Source: Desulfatibacillum sp.
GTDB taxonomy: Bacteria; Desulfobacterota; Desulfobacteria; Desulfobacterales; SpSt-501
Reading direction: 5' to 3'
Assembly (NCBI GenBank): GCA_020725555.1
Contig: DYEU01000026.1
Coordinates: 51,693-115,692 of the forward strand
Length of the DNA stretch: 64,000 nt
Every line of letters begins with the position of its first letter. The first letter of the stretch is position 1. The translations under genes and the position numbers were made by a program. Below, one piece after another: positions 1 through 9,954 of this stretch. The notes below the pieces were generated by a model. The model saw only the letters and a list, made by a program, of their open reading frames with translations, was not told where the DNA came from and did no database searches.

Positions 1-79
1 GGAAGGGCTCGCGGCGGGCCGTGCACAGCCCCCACCACAGCACCCGCGCGAAGCGTTCGAGCTCGGTTTCGCTGAGCAT
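1..79 (-). CDS. Aminopeptidase N-terminal fragment (M29-like), cut by left edge
   Basis: Only the first 26 codons are in the window, beginning MLSETELERFARVLWWGLCT and running off the left edge. This opening (a short helix, then a VLWWGL..AR segment) resembles the N-terminus of the thermophilic metalloprotease/aminopeptidase family M29 of Desulfobacterota; that is a family impression from a short piece. The start is backed by a GGGGGGAA ribosome-binding stretch about 7 nt upstream. It lies 51 nt downstream of the small MGRHSH protein gene on the same strand, so they may be co-transcribed. No catalytic residue is visible here. Confidence 0.45.
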   Translation of the reverse strand, partial: MLSETELERFARVLWWGLCTARREPF

Positions 80-130
80 CGGCCCGTTCCCCCCGGGCAG
101 GCCGGCCGGTTCCGGCCCCGGCGGCCCGCG

Positions 131-379
131 TCAGTCGTCCTTGAGAAAGAGCCGGTGGTATTCGGCCTCGTCCAGGTGGCGGCGGAGCAGCCGGTGGACG
201 AGGTCGAAGACCCCGGAGAGCTCCTCGGGCTCGAGCCGCGGCAGCAGGGCGGCGAGGAGCGCGTCGTCGGAAAATTTCTGGAGCACCCAGGCGACGGTGT
301 GCTCGTCGGTCTTGCGGTCCAGGCCGAAGCCGACGAGCCCGTCGTATTCCTCGACGAAGCGGTGGCTGTGTCGTCCCAT
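131..379 (-). CDS. Conserved small cytoplasmic protein (MGRHSH family)
   Basis: An 82-residue acidic protein, MGRHSHRFVEEYDGLVGFGL to the C-terminal YHRLFLKDD. Proteins with this beginning and end occur in sulfate reducers and related Desulfobacterota and are annotated only as hypothetical cytoplasmic proteins. The ATG at 379 is chosen over an upstream in-frame ATG because GGAGGAGCGC lies directly before it and the conserved family start is MGRHSH. It contains a short helical pattern (LRRHLDEAEYHRL) and no cysteines or membrane segment. It lies 51 nt upstream of the aminopeptidase-like fragment. No function is known to me. Confidence 0.8.
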   Translation of the reverse strand: MGRHSHRFVEEYDGLVGFGLDRKTDEHTVAWVLQKFSDDALLAALLPRLEPEELSGVFDLVHRLLRRHLDEAEYHRLFLKDD

Positions 380-457
380 GCGCTCCTCCGCGGGACGGCC
401 GCGCGGGGCCGCCGCCTCGGGGTTCCTACCCCGCGGGGCCCCGTTTTGCAAGAGGCC

Positions 458-2256
<1,799 letters not shown>

Positions 2257-2260
<4 letters not shown>

Positions 2261-3483
2261 GGCAGCGCCTCCCCCCAAAGCGAGGCCATGGCCTCCAGGT
2301 GATGGGCGGTTTGCGCGGCGACGGAGGCCAACGACTCCGGCGGGAGCCCCAGCGCCTCCCAGGCCGCGGGCCGCAGCGGCGGGACGAGCACCTCGCCGCT
2401 GGAGCCGATCCCGAGGGCGTTGACCAGGACGTCGGCCACGTGCACGATCGCCGCCGGCAGGGGGTCGGGGGAGGCCTCGGGCTCGTGGTGGAAGCTGGCG
2501 GCGTGCTCGAGCAGGAGGGGAAGTCGCCACCGCTGCAGCAGCACCTGCCCGATCCAGGCGTGGATGCAGCCGAGCTCGCGGCGTTCGGCGTCGCTGAGGC
2601 AGAGGCCCTCCCGCCGCGCGGTCCGGAGCGCCCCGAGCATCTCCTCGGGGAAGAAGAGGTAGAGGACCAGCCGGCCGAGATCGTGCAGCAGCCCTGCGGA
2701 GAAGAGCTGCTCGGTCTGGCGCAGATTTTTCTGCGCGGCGAACAGCCGACTGGCGATGCCGCAGGCGAGGCTGTGCTCCAGGAAGCGGCGCATGTCGATC
2801 ACGCGCCGCGGGATGCGGCGGAAGGCCGAAATGACGCTCAGCCCGAGGGCGAGCGCCGAGAGCTCCCGCGTGCCGATCAGCGTGACCGCAAGCGACACCC
2901 GGTCCACGGGGGCGGGCAGGCCGTAGAGGGCGGAGTTGACGATCTTCAGGAGCATCGCCGTGAGGCTCGGGCTCTTGTGGATCACCTGGGCCATCCGGTC
3001 GGCCGTGGCGAGCGGGTTGGCGATCACCTCGTTGAGCTCGAAGACGATCGTCGAGATCTCGGGCAGGGCGATCTCCCGTTCCATGAAGATCTCGAGGAAA
3101 TCGCGCCGCCGCGCGGGCCCCCCGCCGGCCGGCGCCTCCGGGGGAAGCTCCGGCGCCTCCGGCGGCGGAAGGCGCCGCGCGGCCCGGTAGAGGGCCGCGG
3201 CGCGGAGCATTTCGGCCACGGCCGGGTGCCCGCGGTCGGCGTGGCGGAAGCGGGGCTCGAGCTCGCGCCGGAGGGCCTCGAGCTGCCGCGGGTCAACCCC
3301 CGGCGGATCCGCGGCCGGCTTCGTCTCCCCGCGCACGGCGACGCGGCTCACCCCCCACATTTTGAAAATGCGGATGTGCTCGGCGCCGATTGTCTTGCCG
3401 CGGGAGAGCAAAAGACGGCCGTTCACGTCCCGGACATCCTCGGCCAGGACCATCCCGGGCCGGACCTGCGCCAATCCCGTCAT
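2257..3483 (-). CDS. HDOD-domain signalling protein
   Basis: A 408-residue protein. Residues 1-50 (MTGLAQVRPGMVLAEDVRD, then a short beta/helix unit ending WGVSRVAV) resemble the small N-terminal module found on HD-type signalling proteins. A low-complexity proline linker follows (about 100-125), then an HDOD domain (about 130-330) with the HD-like GLLHDLGR motif. HDOD domains are HD-superfamily relatives thought to act as regulatory adaptors rather than proven hydrolases. The ATG at 3483 has GAGGAGGCGATCGAC before it. It is the first gene of a two-gene operon with the hybrid kinase (4-bp overlap). A sigma-28-like promoter lies 82 nt upstream. Confidence 0.92.
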
Positions 3484-3564
3484 GTCGATCGCCTCCTCGA
3501 CCCGCGCGGGGCGCGCGCGAGGGCGCAACACCCCCGGCGCGCCGGCCGCGGTTCCCTGAAGGCG

Positions 3565-3592
3565 TTATCGTCCCGCGGGGGGCGGAACTTGA
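3565..3592 (-). promoter_or_regulatory. Putative sigma-28 (FliA) promoter for the HDOD-kinase operon
   Basis: On the minus strand TCAAGTTC, 12 nt, GACGATAA. The FliA consensus in E. coli is TAAAGTTT-N11-GCCGATAA; here the -10 matches 7 of 8 and the -35 6 of 8, with a spacer one base longer. It lies in the 161-nt gap before the HDOD start at 3483. This is inference from motif match only. Confidence 0.45.
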
Positions 3593-3644
3593 GGTCGGGG
3601 AGGGAGCGCCGTGCGCGCAGGCGGGGCCCGCGGCGTGCCGGGGG

Positions 3645-4031
3645 TCAGGGCGCGGTCTCGAGGGCGTGGAAGGCGCGGCGGATGTGCGCGATGCGCCGCC
3701 GGTTGACGCCCAGGTCCCAGAAGCCGACGCGGCACGCCGCGCGGAAGTGGATCACGCAGGCCTCCTCGTCGATCCGGAATTCGAGGTCGTCGACGAAGCC
3801 GAAGAGGCGCGAGCGGCACTCCGCGCGGATCGCGAGTTCCTCCACGGCCGTCACCCGCGTGCGCGGAAGCGCCCGCAGGACGGCGAGCAGCCGCTCGCGG
3901 GCCGCCGGCGCCGGCCCCGTGAAGGCGATCGGGGCGAGCCGCCGGCCCGGCGGGGCCGAGGTGCTTGCGACGCAGCAGGGCGCCTTCGGGCAGGGCGGCA
4001 ACGCCGGGGCGGGGGGCGGGGTGGGGCTCAT
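3645..4031 (-). CDS. DUF1499 family protein
   Basis: A 128-residue protein starting MSPTPPPAPALPPCPKAPCC, with the DUF1499 hallmarks: an early CPKAPCCV-type cysteine segment, a central ELAIRAECRSRLFGFVDDLEF stretch of the LFGFVDD type, and FRAACRVGFWDLGVNRRRIA near the C-terminus (the family's SRxGxxDxGxNRxR motif). DUF1499 proteins are widespread and uncharacterised. The ATG at 4031 overlaps the stop of the upstream hydrolase-OsmC gene by 4 bp (ATGA), so it is co-translated with it. No signal peptide is evident. Confidence 0.85.
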   Translation of the reverse strand: MSPTPPPAPALPPCPKAPCCVASTSAPPGRRLAPIAFTGPAPAARERLLAVLRALPRTRVTAVEELAIRAECRSRLFGFVDDLEFRIDEEACVIHFRAACRVGFWDLGVNRRRIAHIRRAFHALETAP

Positions 4032-5275
4032 GGATCGGCTTCCCCGGGGCCGCCCGGCTCCCGCAGGCGGGTGGCGACGACGACGTTGCCGGTGAGCGTG
4101 CGGTGGACCGGGCAGCGGTCGGCGATCGCGAGCATCCGCTCCCGCTGCCCGCGGTCGAGCGGTCCTTCGAGCTCGATGTCGCGCTCGATCCGGTCGAGAA
4201 CCCCCTCCCGCTGCTCGCACTCCGCACATTCGGCGGCGTGGATCTTCTTGTGGCGCAGGCGGACGGAGACGGCCTCGAGCGGCCAGCCCTTGCGGTCGGC
4301 GTACATGCGCAGCGTCATGGCCGTGCAGGCGCCCAGCGAGGCGACCAGGAGATCGAAGGGGCTCGGCCCCTGGTCGGTGCCGCCGAGCGCCACGGGCTCG
4401 TCGGCGATCAGGGAGTGCCGGTGGATGCGGATTTCGGTGAGCAGCCCGCCCGGGCCCGTGCGCGCCGTGATGGGCCGGGGGGCGGGCGACGGGGGCTCGG
4501 CCGGCAGGGCCTCCTCGGCGATGTAGCGCCGCGCCCAGGCGGCGATCACCGCGCCGGCGTAACGCGAGTCCGCCGGGTTGGAGAGCAGGTGGTCCGCCCC
4601 CGCGAGGGCGACGAAGCTCTTGGGGTGGCGGGCGGCCTCGAAGATGCGCGCCGCGTGCGCGATGCCGACCGTCTCGTCCTGCGGGGAATGCAGGATGAGC
4701 AGCGCGCGGTTCAGTTCCCGGATCGTGCGCGCGGGGTCGAGGCGCGCGAGGTCCTCGACGAATTTGCGGCGGAGGCGGAAGGGGCGGCCGCCGATCGTGA
4801 CCTCGGCTTCCCCCCGGGCGGCGATCGCCGCGGCGGCGGGGCCGAGCAGCCGGAAGACGTCCCGCGGGTCGAAGGGGGCGGCCAAGGTCGCGACCGCGCG
4901 GCAGGAGGGGACGGCGGGGGCCGCCTGCAGCACCGCGGCCCCGCCCCAGGAGTGGCCGACGAGGAGCCGGGGGCCTTCATAAGCGGCTTCGAGAAAGCGG
5001 GCCGCGGCCTTCACGTCCTCGACGTTCGAGAGAAAACTCGTGGCGGCGAAATCGCCGCCGCTCTCGCCCAGCCCGGTGAAGTCGAAGCGCAGCACCGCAA
5101 TCCCCTCCCGCGTGAGGGCCCGGCAGAGGTGGTGCGCCGCCTTGAGGTGTTTCGAGCAGGTGAAGCAGTGGGCGAAGAGGGCGTAGGCGAGGGGCCGGCC
5201 GTCGAGCGGCAAATCGAGCAGTGCGGCCAGCCGCTGTCCCTCGGATCCGGGAAAATCGAGTCTCTCCAGTCGCAT
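4028..5275 (-). CDS. Bifunctional alpha/beta hydrolase-OsmC fusion protein
   Basis: A 415-residue fusion. Residues 1-255 form an alpha/beta hydrolase with nucleophile Ser109 in GHSWGG, Asp200 (HSPQDE) and His229 (GADHLL), so the triad is complete. A proline-rich linker (256-270) leads to an OsmC/Ohr-type domain (275-405) with peroxidatic-type Cys317 (SLGACTAM) and Cys388 (CPVH). OsmC family members reduce organic hydroperoxides; fusions of this architecture are known, but the substrate of the hydrolase half is not. An esterase feeding a hydroperoxide reductase is one inference. The ATG at 5275 follows an AAAGGCGAAGG site. DUF1499 overlaps its 3' end. Confidence 0.92.
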   Translation of the reverse strand: MRLERLDFPGSEGQRLAALLDLPLDGRPLAYALFAHCFTCSKHLKAAHHLCRALTREGIAVLRFDFTGLGESGGDFAATSFLSNVEDVKAAARFLEAAYEGPRLLVGHSWGGAAVLQAAPAVPSCRAVATLAAPFDPRDVFRLLGPAAAAIAARGEAEVTIGGRPFRLRRKFVEDLARLDPARTIRELNRALLILHSPQDETVGIAHAARIFEAARHPKSFVALAGADHLLSNPADSRYAGAVIAAWARRYIAEEALPAEPPSPAPRPITARTGPGGLLTEIRIHRHSLIADEPVALGGTDQGPSPFDLLVASLGACTAMTLRMYADRKGWPLEAVSVRLRHKKIHAAECAECEQREGVLDRIERDIELEGPLDRGQRERMLAIADRCPVHRTLTGNVVVATRLREPGGPGEADP

Positions 5276-5319
5276 CGGTGCCTTCGCCTTTCTTCGCGCC
5301 TCCCCCCCGGCCGCGAGCC

Positions 5320-6354
5320 TCAGGCCGCCGCCGCAAAACGGGGCCGCAGGCGGCCGGCGATCTCCTCGGGGTAGCCGACGCAGATGCTCTCCTCGTAGAG
5401 CCACCGCAGGGCGGTCGCATCCGGGGTCGCCAGCCGCGGGTTGTAGTAGATGCGCGGGGAGAAGACGAGGTGGAGCCGGAAGTGCTTCTCGCCCCCCCGC
5501 CCCGGGAAGAAGCAGACGTTGAAGCTGCCGATCCCCATCTCCGCGTAGCCGGCGATCGCCGCCGCGAGGCCCGCGGCGATGTCGCGGCGGGCCGCCTCGT
5601 CAAGGTCGAGCATCGTCGTGCGCCCCTCGACGACGCCGAGGACGTCCCCGGCGACGCCGGCCGGCGCGAAGGCCGCCAGCCACGCCACCCCGCCGATCCG
5701 GCCGAGGAAGCGGGATCCGCGGCCGGCCTCCTCGGCGACGAGTTCCTCCCAGTAGACGCCGCCCGTGCGGCGCCACCACGCCTCGGAGGCGGCGAGCTCC
5801 TCGCGCAGCCGGTTGGGCGCCGTCGAGCTGCAGAAGACCTGGAGGTGGGGGTGGATGAGCGAGCTGCCCGAGGCGGGGAGAAAGTTCCAGCTCAGCAGGA
5901 AGTAGACCGCTTCGGGGTGGCCGCGGCGGAGCGCCCGCTCGTAGAACTCCCCGGCGAGGGCGAGCCCGTCGGCGATGCGGCCTGCGGGGACGGCCCCGGG
6001 CGGGAAATGGTGCTCCGGCCCCATCGTCGCGACCGCGCCGAGGGCGTCGTAGGGGGCGAGGTTCGGGAAGAGCCACTGTTCACCGCGGCGCATCCGGCCC
6101 TCGGCGGCGAAGGCGGGCGGAAAGCAGGGGGTGTGGGTGAGGACCCGTTCCGGGCAGAAGGGGCACTCGGCGCGGGTCTGCTCCGCGAGGGCGGCCGCGT
6201 CCGGCAGGTCGAAGGCGAGCGGCCGGAAATGGCAGATCCGCGCACTGCGGCCGGTCAGCGGGTCCCGGCGGACTTCGACGGGGATCGACCGCGGCGCCAT
6301 CGCCGCGAAGGGGTCGAGCAGCTCGGCCCGTTTTTCGTGGACCTCGAAGTTCAT
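5320..6354 (-). CDS. Galactose-1-phosphate uridylyltransferase-like protein (GalT/HIT superfamily)
   Basis: A 344-residue protein of GalT length. It has the zinc-site CPFC pair (Cys64, Cys67), a GPEHHFP segment at 112-118, and the catalytic HPH-x-Q motif with the expected uridylylated nucleophile His170 in SSLIHPHLQ, followed by a SWNFLP-type GalT signature. GalT exchanges UMP between UDP-glucose and galactose-1-phosphate. No other Leloir gene (galK, galE) is nearby, so the true sugar may differ. The ATG at 6354 was preferred over one 9 nt upstream because AAAGGA abuts the earlier ATG. The downstream neighbour in the transcript is the hydrolase-OsmC gene, 44 nt away. Confidence 0.82.
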   Translation of the reverse strand: MNFEVHEKRAELLDPFAAMAPRSIPVEVRRDPLTGRSARICHFRPLAFDLPDAAALAEQTRAECPFCPERVLTHTPCFPPAFAAEGRMRRGEQWLFPNLAPYDALGAVATMGPEHHFPPGAVPAGRIADGLALAGEFYERALRRGHPEAVYFLLSWNFLPASGSSLIHPHLQVFCSSTAPNRLREELAASEAWWRRTGGVYWEELVAEEAGRGSRFLGRIGGVAWLAAFAPAGVAGDVLGVVEGRTTMLDLDEAARRDIAAGLAAAIAGYAEMGIGSFNVCFFPGRGGEKHFRLHLVFSPRIYYNPRLATPDATALRWLYEESICVGYPEEIAGRLRPRFAAAA

Positions 6355-6373
6355 GGCGCGCATCCTTTCGCGT

Positions 6374-7063
6374 TCAGGAAAAGGGCTCGGTGAAGACGCG
6401 CGCCCGGGGAAAGCGCGCATCGATCACCTGGAGGGCCTCGGCGATCATCTCCCCCCGGCCGCAGAGGTAGAAGTCGTAGTCCCCCTCGGCAAGCTCCTCG
6501 CGCAGGGCGTCGGTCACGCGGCCGGGGCGGGTCCCCGCGGGCAGGGGCTGCGCCTGCCGCGAGAGGCAGCCGCGGTAGCGGGCGGCGCGGGGCTCGAGAA
6601 ATTCGCGGTAGAAGAGCCCGCCGGCTCGCCCGGCGCCGTGGAAGAGGACGAAGCCGCGCACGCCGGAGGCGGCCATGGACCGAAAGGGGGCGATGCCGAC
6701 CCCCGTGGCGGCGAAGACCGGCGTCCGCGGGGCGGGCGCGAACACAAAATAGCCGTGCGGCCCCGACGCGGCGATCGCGGTGCCCGGGGGCGCCTCGCAG
6801 AGAAAGGGGCTGATGCTCCCCCCGGGGACGCGGCGGACGAGGATCCGGAGCACCCCCTCCCCCGGGCCGGAGGCGATCGTGTAGTCCCGCTCGACCCCCC
6901 CTTCCCGGATCCGCAGCCGTTGCCCCGGCAGGAAGCGGAAGCCCGGGGGCCGCTCCAAGTCGAGCTCGAAGACCTCCGGCGACAGGGAGCGGCGGGCGAG
7001 CAGCCGGAGGGTCTGCCGGCCGGCGATCGGCGGGGCGGGCGCGTTCAGGCTTCCCGGCGCCAT
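6374..7063 (-). CDS. Ferredoxin-NADP reductase-like FAD/NAD(P)H oxidoreductase
   Basis: A 229-residue reductase of the FNR fold. An FAD-binding beta-barrel carries RDYTIAS (59-65, the RxYS/T flavin motif), followed by the GPHGYF loop and a nucleotide-binding half with GVGIAPFRSM (121-130) and CGRGEM near 205; it ends FTEPFS. There is no iron-sulfur domain and no signal peptide, so an external acceptor protein is expected. The ATG at 7063 overlaps the end of the cobalamin adenosyltransferase gene by 19 bp. That pairing suggests, but does not prove, a role as the reductase supplying cob(I)alamin. The start is supported only by a weak GAAGAA site. Confidence 0.85.
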   Translation of the reverse strand: MAPGSLNAPAPPIAGRQTLRLLARRSLSPEVFELDLERPPGFRFLPGQRLRIREGGVERDYTIASGPGEGVLRILVRRVPGGSISPFLCEAPPGTAIAASGPHGYFVFAPAPRTPVFAATGVGIAPFRSMAASGVRGFVLFHGAGRAGGLFYREFLEPRAARYRGCLSRQAQPLPAGTRPGRVTDALREELAEGDYDFYLCGRGEMIAEALQVIDARFPRARVFTEPFS

Positions 7064-7617
7064 GGGGTTTCTTCGACCCCCGCGACCCGGTTCAGGGTCC
7101 GGGCCAGGACGAAGAAGTAATCCGAGAGGCGGTTGAGGTAGCGCAGGGCCTCGCGCCGCCAGGCGGGGGCCTCCCCGGGCGACCCGCGGCCGAGGCGCAC
7201 CAGGCGGCGCTCGGCCCGGCGACACACGGTGCGGGCGAGATGGGCCCACGCCGCGGCCGGGCAGCCCCCCGGCAGCAGAAAGGAGCGCAATTCCGGCAGA
7301 GCGGCCTCCATGCGGCCGATCGCGCGCTCGAGCCGCGCGGTCCCCTCGGGGTCCAGGGGGGGGAGCAGCGCGGCGGAGGGCGCGGAGCCGTCCGCGGAGA
7401 GCCAGGCCCCGATCGGGAAGAGGTCGGACTGCACGGTGCGGAGCTCCGGCGCGCAGGACGCCGCCTCGGGGGGCAGGGCGGCGATTAGGCCGCCGATCAC
7501 GGCGTTCAGCTCGTCCACGTCGCCGGAGGCCTCCAGCCGCTCGTCGTCCTTGAGGACGCGCTCGCCGCTGAAGAGGCTCGTTCTCCCGCCGTCCCCGCTG
7601 CCGGTTGCGACCTTCAT
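7045..7617 (-). CDS. Corrinoid adenosyltransferase, PduO type
   Basis: A 190-residue protein that transfers the adenosyl group of ATP to cob(I)alamin, making adenosylcobalamin. PduO-type markers: TGSGDGGRTSLFSGERV (5-21, ATP binding), RLEASGDVDELNAVIG (31-46) and RYLNRLSDYFFVLAR near the C-terminus. The ATG at 7617 follows GGGGGGTG. The next gene, a flavin reductase, overlaps it by 19 bp and could supply the Co(II) to Co(I) reduction (inference from context). No adenosylcobalamin-dependent mutase or dehydratase lies in the window. Confidence 0.93.
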   Translation of the reverse strand: MKVATGSGDGGRTSLFSGERVLKDDERLEASGDVDELNAVIGGLIAALPPEAASCAPELRTVQSDLFPIGAWLSADGSAPSAALLPPLDPEGTARLERAIGRMEAALPELRSFLLPGGCPAAAWAHLARTVCRRAERRLVRLGRGSPGEAPAWRREALRYLNRLSDYFFVLARTLNRVAGVEETPWRREA

Positions 7618-7671
7618 CGTGCACCCCCCGGGACCCTGCGGCTTTCTGCCTAACGCATCCGGCGAGGGGGG

Positions 7672-8664
7672 TCAAGCCTGCGCCGGCCCGTCCTCGCCCT
7701 CGTCCGCCAGGATCTGCCGCAGGACGGCGCCGTCGATGTTGCCGCCGCTCAGCAGGACGCCGACCCGCCCGCCCGGCGGCACGGACCCCTCGAGCAGGGC
7801 GGCGAGGCCGAGGGCGCCGGAGGGTTCGACGACGAGCTTGAGGCGCTCGCCGAGCAGGCGCACGGCGCGGGCGATCGATTCCTCGCGGACGGTGGCCATG
7901 TCGGCCACGAAGGCGCGCACCAGGGGGAAGGTGTGGCGGCCGAGCGAAGGGGTGCGCGTGCCGTCGGCGATCGTCGGCGGGTGGTGCACGGTGTGCAGGA
8001 CCCCCGTGCGGAAGGAGCGCGTGGCGTCGTCGGCGAGCGCGGGCTCGACCCCGATCACGGCGCAGGAGGCGGAGCGGCTGCGGACGGCGACGGCGCAGCC
8101 GCTCAGCAGCCCCCCGCCGCCGCAGGGGACCAGGAGGCGGTCGAGACCGCCCGTCTGCTCCCAGAATTCGAGGGCCGCGGTTCCCTGCCCGGCGATCACG
8201 TCGGGGTGGTCGAAGGGCGGGATGAGGACCGAGCCTTCCCGGGCCTGGATTTCGCGCGCGATCTCCTCGCGGCTGCGCTCGCGGGGGTCGTAGAGGATCA
8301 CCCGCGCCCCGTAGCCCTCGGTCGCCCGGCGCTTGATGCGCGGGGCGTCGTCGGGCATGACGACGGTCGCGGCCACGCCGAGGATCCGGCTCACGAGGGC
8401 GACGGCCTGGGCGTGGTTTCCCGAGGAAAAGGTGATGACCCCGCGGGTGCGCTCTTCGGCCGTGAGGCGGGAGACGGCGTTGTAGGCGCCGCGGAATTTG
8501 AAGGCCCCGGTGCGCTGGAGGTTTTCCGCCTTGAAGAAGAGCTCGCAGCCGAACCGGGCGTTCAGCGTCCGCGAGGTGAAGACGGGGGTGCGGTGGGCGA
8601 TGCCCGCGAGCCGGCGGGCGGCGTCCTCCACGCGGTTCGACCATGCGGCGAGATCGGGGGTCAT
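7672..8664 (-). CDS. Threonine/serine dehydratase-like PLP enzyme
   Basis: A 330-residue fold-type II PLP enzyme with the catalytic Lys56 in GAFKFRGA, SSGNHAQ, which contacts substrate and cofactor, and the phosphate-binding loop CGGGGLLSG. It lacks the C-terminal ACT-like regulatory domain of biosynthetic IlvA. It is therefore closer to catabolic threonine dehydratase, serine racemase or threo-3-hydroxyaspartate ammonia-lyase; the sequence does not settle which. The ATG at 8664 has a good AAAGGAG site. It is followed after 54 nt by the cobalamin adenosyltransferase gene. Confidence 0.9.
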   Translation of the reverse strand: MTPDLAAWSNRVEDAARRLAGIAHRTPVFTSRTLNARFGCELFFKAENLQRTGAFKFRGAYNAVSRLTAEERTRGVITFSSGNHAQAVALVSRILGVAATVVMPDDAPRIKRRATEGYGARVILYDPRERSREEIAREIQAREGSVLIPPFDHPDVIAGQGTAALEFWEQTGGLDRLLVPCGGGGLLSGCAVAVRSRSASCAVIGVEPALADDATRSFRTGVLHTVHHPPTIADGTRTPSLGRHTFPLVRAFVADMATVREESIARAVRLLGERLKLVVEPSGALGLAALLEGSVPPGGRVGVLLSGGNIDGAVLRQILADEGEDGPAQA

Positions 8665-8686
8665 CGGGCTCCTTTCCGGCCTGCGC

Positions 8687-9232
8687 TCACCAGGCCTCGG
8701 GCGGCAGGGGTTCCCAAGGGTAGCGGTCCTCGCGCACGCGAACCCAGACGAGACGGCCCGCTTCGCGCCACGGGTCGAGGACCAGCCCCTCGGCGAAGGC
8801 GCCGCCGGTGGCGGTCACCACGACGCTGTTGTGCTCCCGGAGATCGCTGCCGCGGTGGGCGACCCCCCAGTGCAGCTCAAGCGTGCGCAGCCCGAGCGGT
8901 GTGAGGTGCCGGAGCAGGTCCTCGGTCCAGTGGTAGCACAAGCCGCGCTCGCGGGCGCCGACCTGGACGAGGAGGTTGTGCCAGCGGGCGGGCGGGGCGA
9001 CCCGGTAGTCCGCGGCGAGCCTGCGGGAGACGGCGTGGGCGGTGACGGCGAGCGCGTGCGCCTCGGCGCGGTCGACCCCCTCGCCGAGGGCGACCAGGGC
9101 GGCCTCGAGGCCGGCGATCCGCCGCTCCTCGGCTTCCTCCCCCGCGCCGCCCCGCAGGGCCGGCCCGGCGCAGGAGATGAGGAGCGGCAGGAGGCAGAGC
9201 CAACCGAGGGGGCGGCGGGGCGGGTTCAGCAT
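8687..9232 (-). CDS. Lipoprotein with a Cys-His-Asp triad (transglutaminase/papain-like?)
   Basis: A 181-residue protein with a lipoprotein signal (LLPLLISC, lipidated Cys21). The mature part has a helical first half, then Cys99 in RGLCYHWTEDLL, His134 in REHNSVVVTA and Asp153 in GLVLDPWR. The spacing and order Cys-His-Asp, with a helix starting at the cysteine and His and Asp on following strands, resemble the papain/transglutaminase-like fold. That assignment is an inference; I do not recognise a named family. Its start overlaps the end of the SMUG1-like glycosylase gene by 7 bp. Being a surface or periplasmic protein, it is unlikely to share a function with that DNA repair enzyme. Confidence 0.72.
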   Translation of the reverse strand: MLNPPRRPLGWLCLLPLLISCAGPALRGGAGEEAEERRIAGLEAALVALGEGVDRAEAHALAVTAHAVSRRLAADYRVAPPARWHNLLVQVGARERGLCYHWTEDLLRHLTPLGLRTLELHWGVAHRGSDLREHNSVVVTATGGAFAEGLVLDPWREAGRLVWVRVREDRYPWEPLPPEAW

Positions 9233-9954
9233 CGGACGCCGAGCTCCCCGAGGGCGGCGCGCGCCTGCTCCTCCCAGCCGCGTCGGGCGGCCGGGTTGGC
9301 GGGGCTGGGGTGGGGGAGAACGCCGAGGCGCACCCTCCGCCCCCCCAGGACGGCCCGCACGCGCGCCGCGGCGAAGCGGCCGACGCCGACGACCGCCTGC
9401 GGCGCAAGGAACGCGACGCTCCGGGCGAGCGCCCGGTCGCAGGCTTCGAAGAGCGGCAGGGCGGCCGCGGCCGGCAGCCGGTCGGGGGTGAGGTTGGCGC
9501 CCGCGCGGTCGAAGAAGAGGAGCGGGCAGTAGTTGAGGACGAAGAAGCGCCGGAAGAACTCCTCGGCCGGGCCGATCCGCGCGGCGAAGCCCCAGAGCCT
9601 GCGGCCGCTCGCCTCGCGGCGGGGGCAGGCGAACCCTGCGACGGGGCGTTTCGGGTGGAGGACCGGCGGCCGGCCGACGGGGGCCGTGATCCCCATCCAG
9701 TCGCGCACGGCATGCACCTCGCCGAAGGGGATCCCCGTCTGCGCCATGCCCCAGGGGCCGGGGTTCATGCCGACGAGGAGCACCTCCTTGGGGGGGGTGC
9801 CGTAGCGCCGGACGTAGCGGCGGTAGGGCGCGAAGGCGTAGCGGAGCGGGTTGTAGACGAAGGCCACGGGGTCGGGGAAGGATACCCCCTCGAGCTCGCG
9901 GGCGAGCCGGCGGGCGATCGACTCCAGCCGGTTGGGCCGCAGGGCGCCGCTCAT
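9226..9954 (-). CDS. SMUG1-like uracil-DNA glycosylase
   Basis: A 242-residue base-excision enzyme removing uracil from DNA. The SMUG1 (family 3) signature is clear: GMNPGPWGMAQTGIPFGE at 62-79 holds the catalytic Asn and the family-typical PFGE end, and HPSPANP near residue 218 is the intercalation/His motif. SMUG1 is best known from animals, but homologues occur in a few bacteria including Geobacter. The ATG at 9954 shares ATGA with the stop of the upstream membrane-protein gene, and the lipoprotein gene overlaps its end. Confidence 0.9.
   Translation of the reverse strand: MSGALRPNRLESIARRLARELEGVSFPDPVAFVYNPLRYAFAPYRRYVRRYGTPPKEVLLVGMNPGPWGMAQTGIPFGEVHAVRDWMGITAPVGRPPVLHPKRPVAGFACPRREASGRRLWGFAARIGPAEEFFRRFFVLNYCPLLFFDRAGANLTPDRLPAAAALPLFEACDRALARSVAFLAPQAVVGVGRFAAARVRAVLGGRRVRLGVLPHPSPANPAARRGWEEQARAALGELGVRC

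Noticed and set aside
380..457. GC-rich palindromic stretch after the hybrid kinase
   Set aside because: Inverted GC runs are present but without a T-tract; such hairpins are expected by chance at this GC content.
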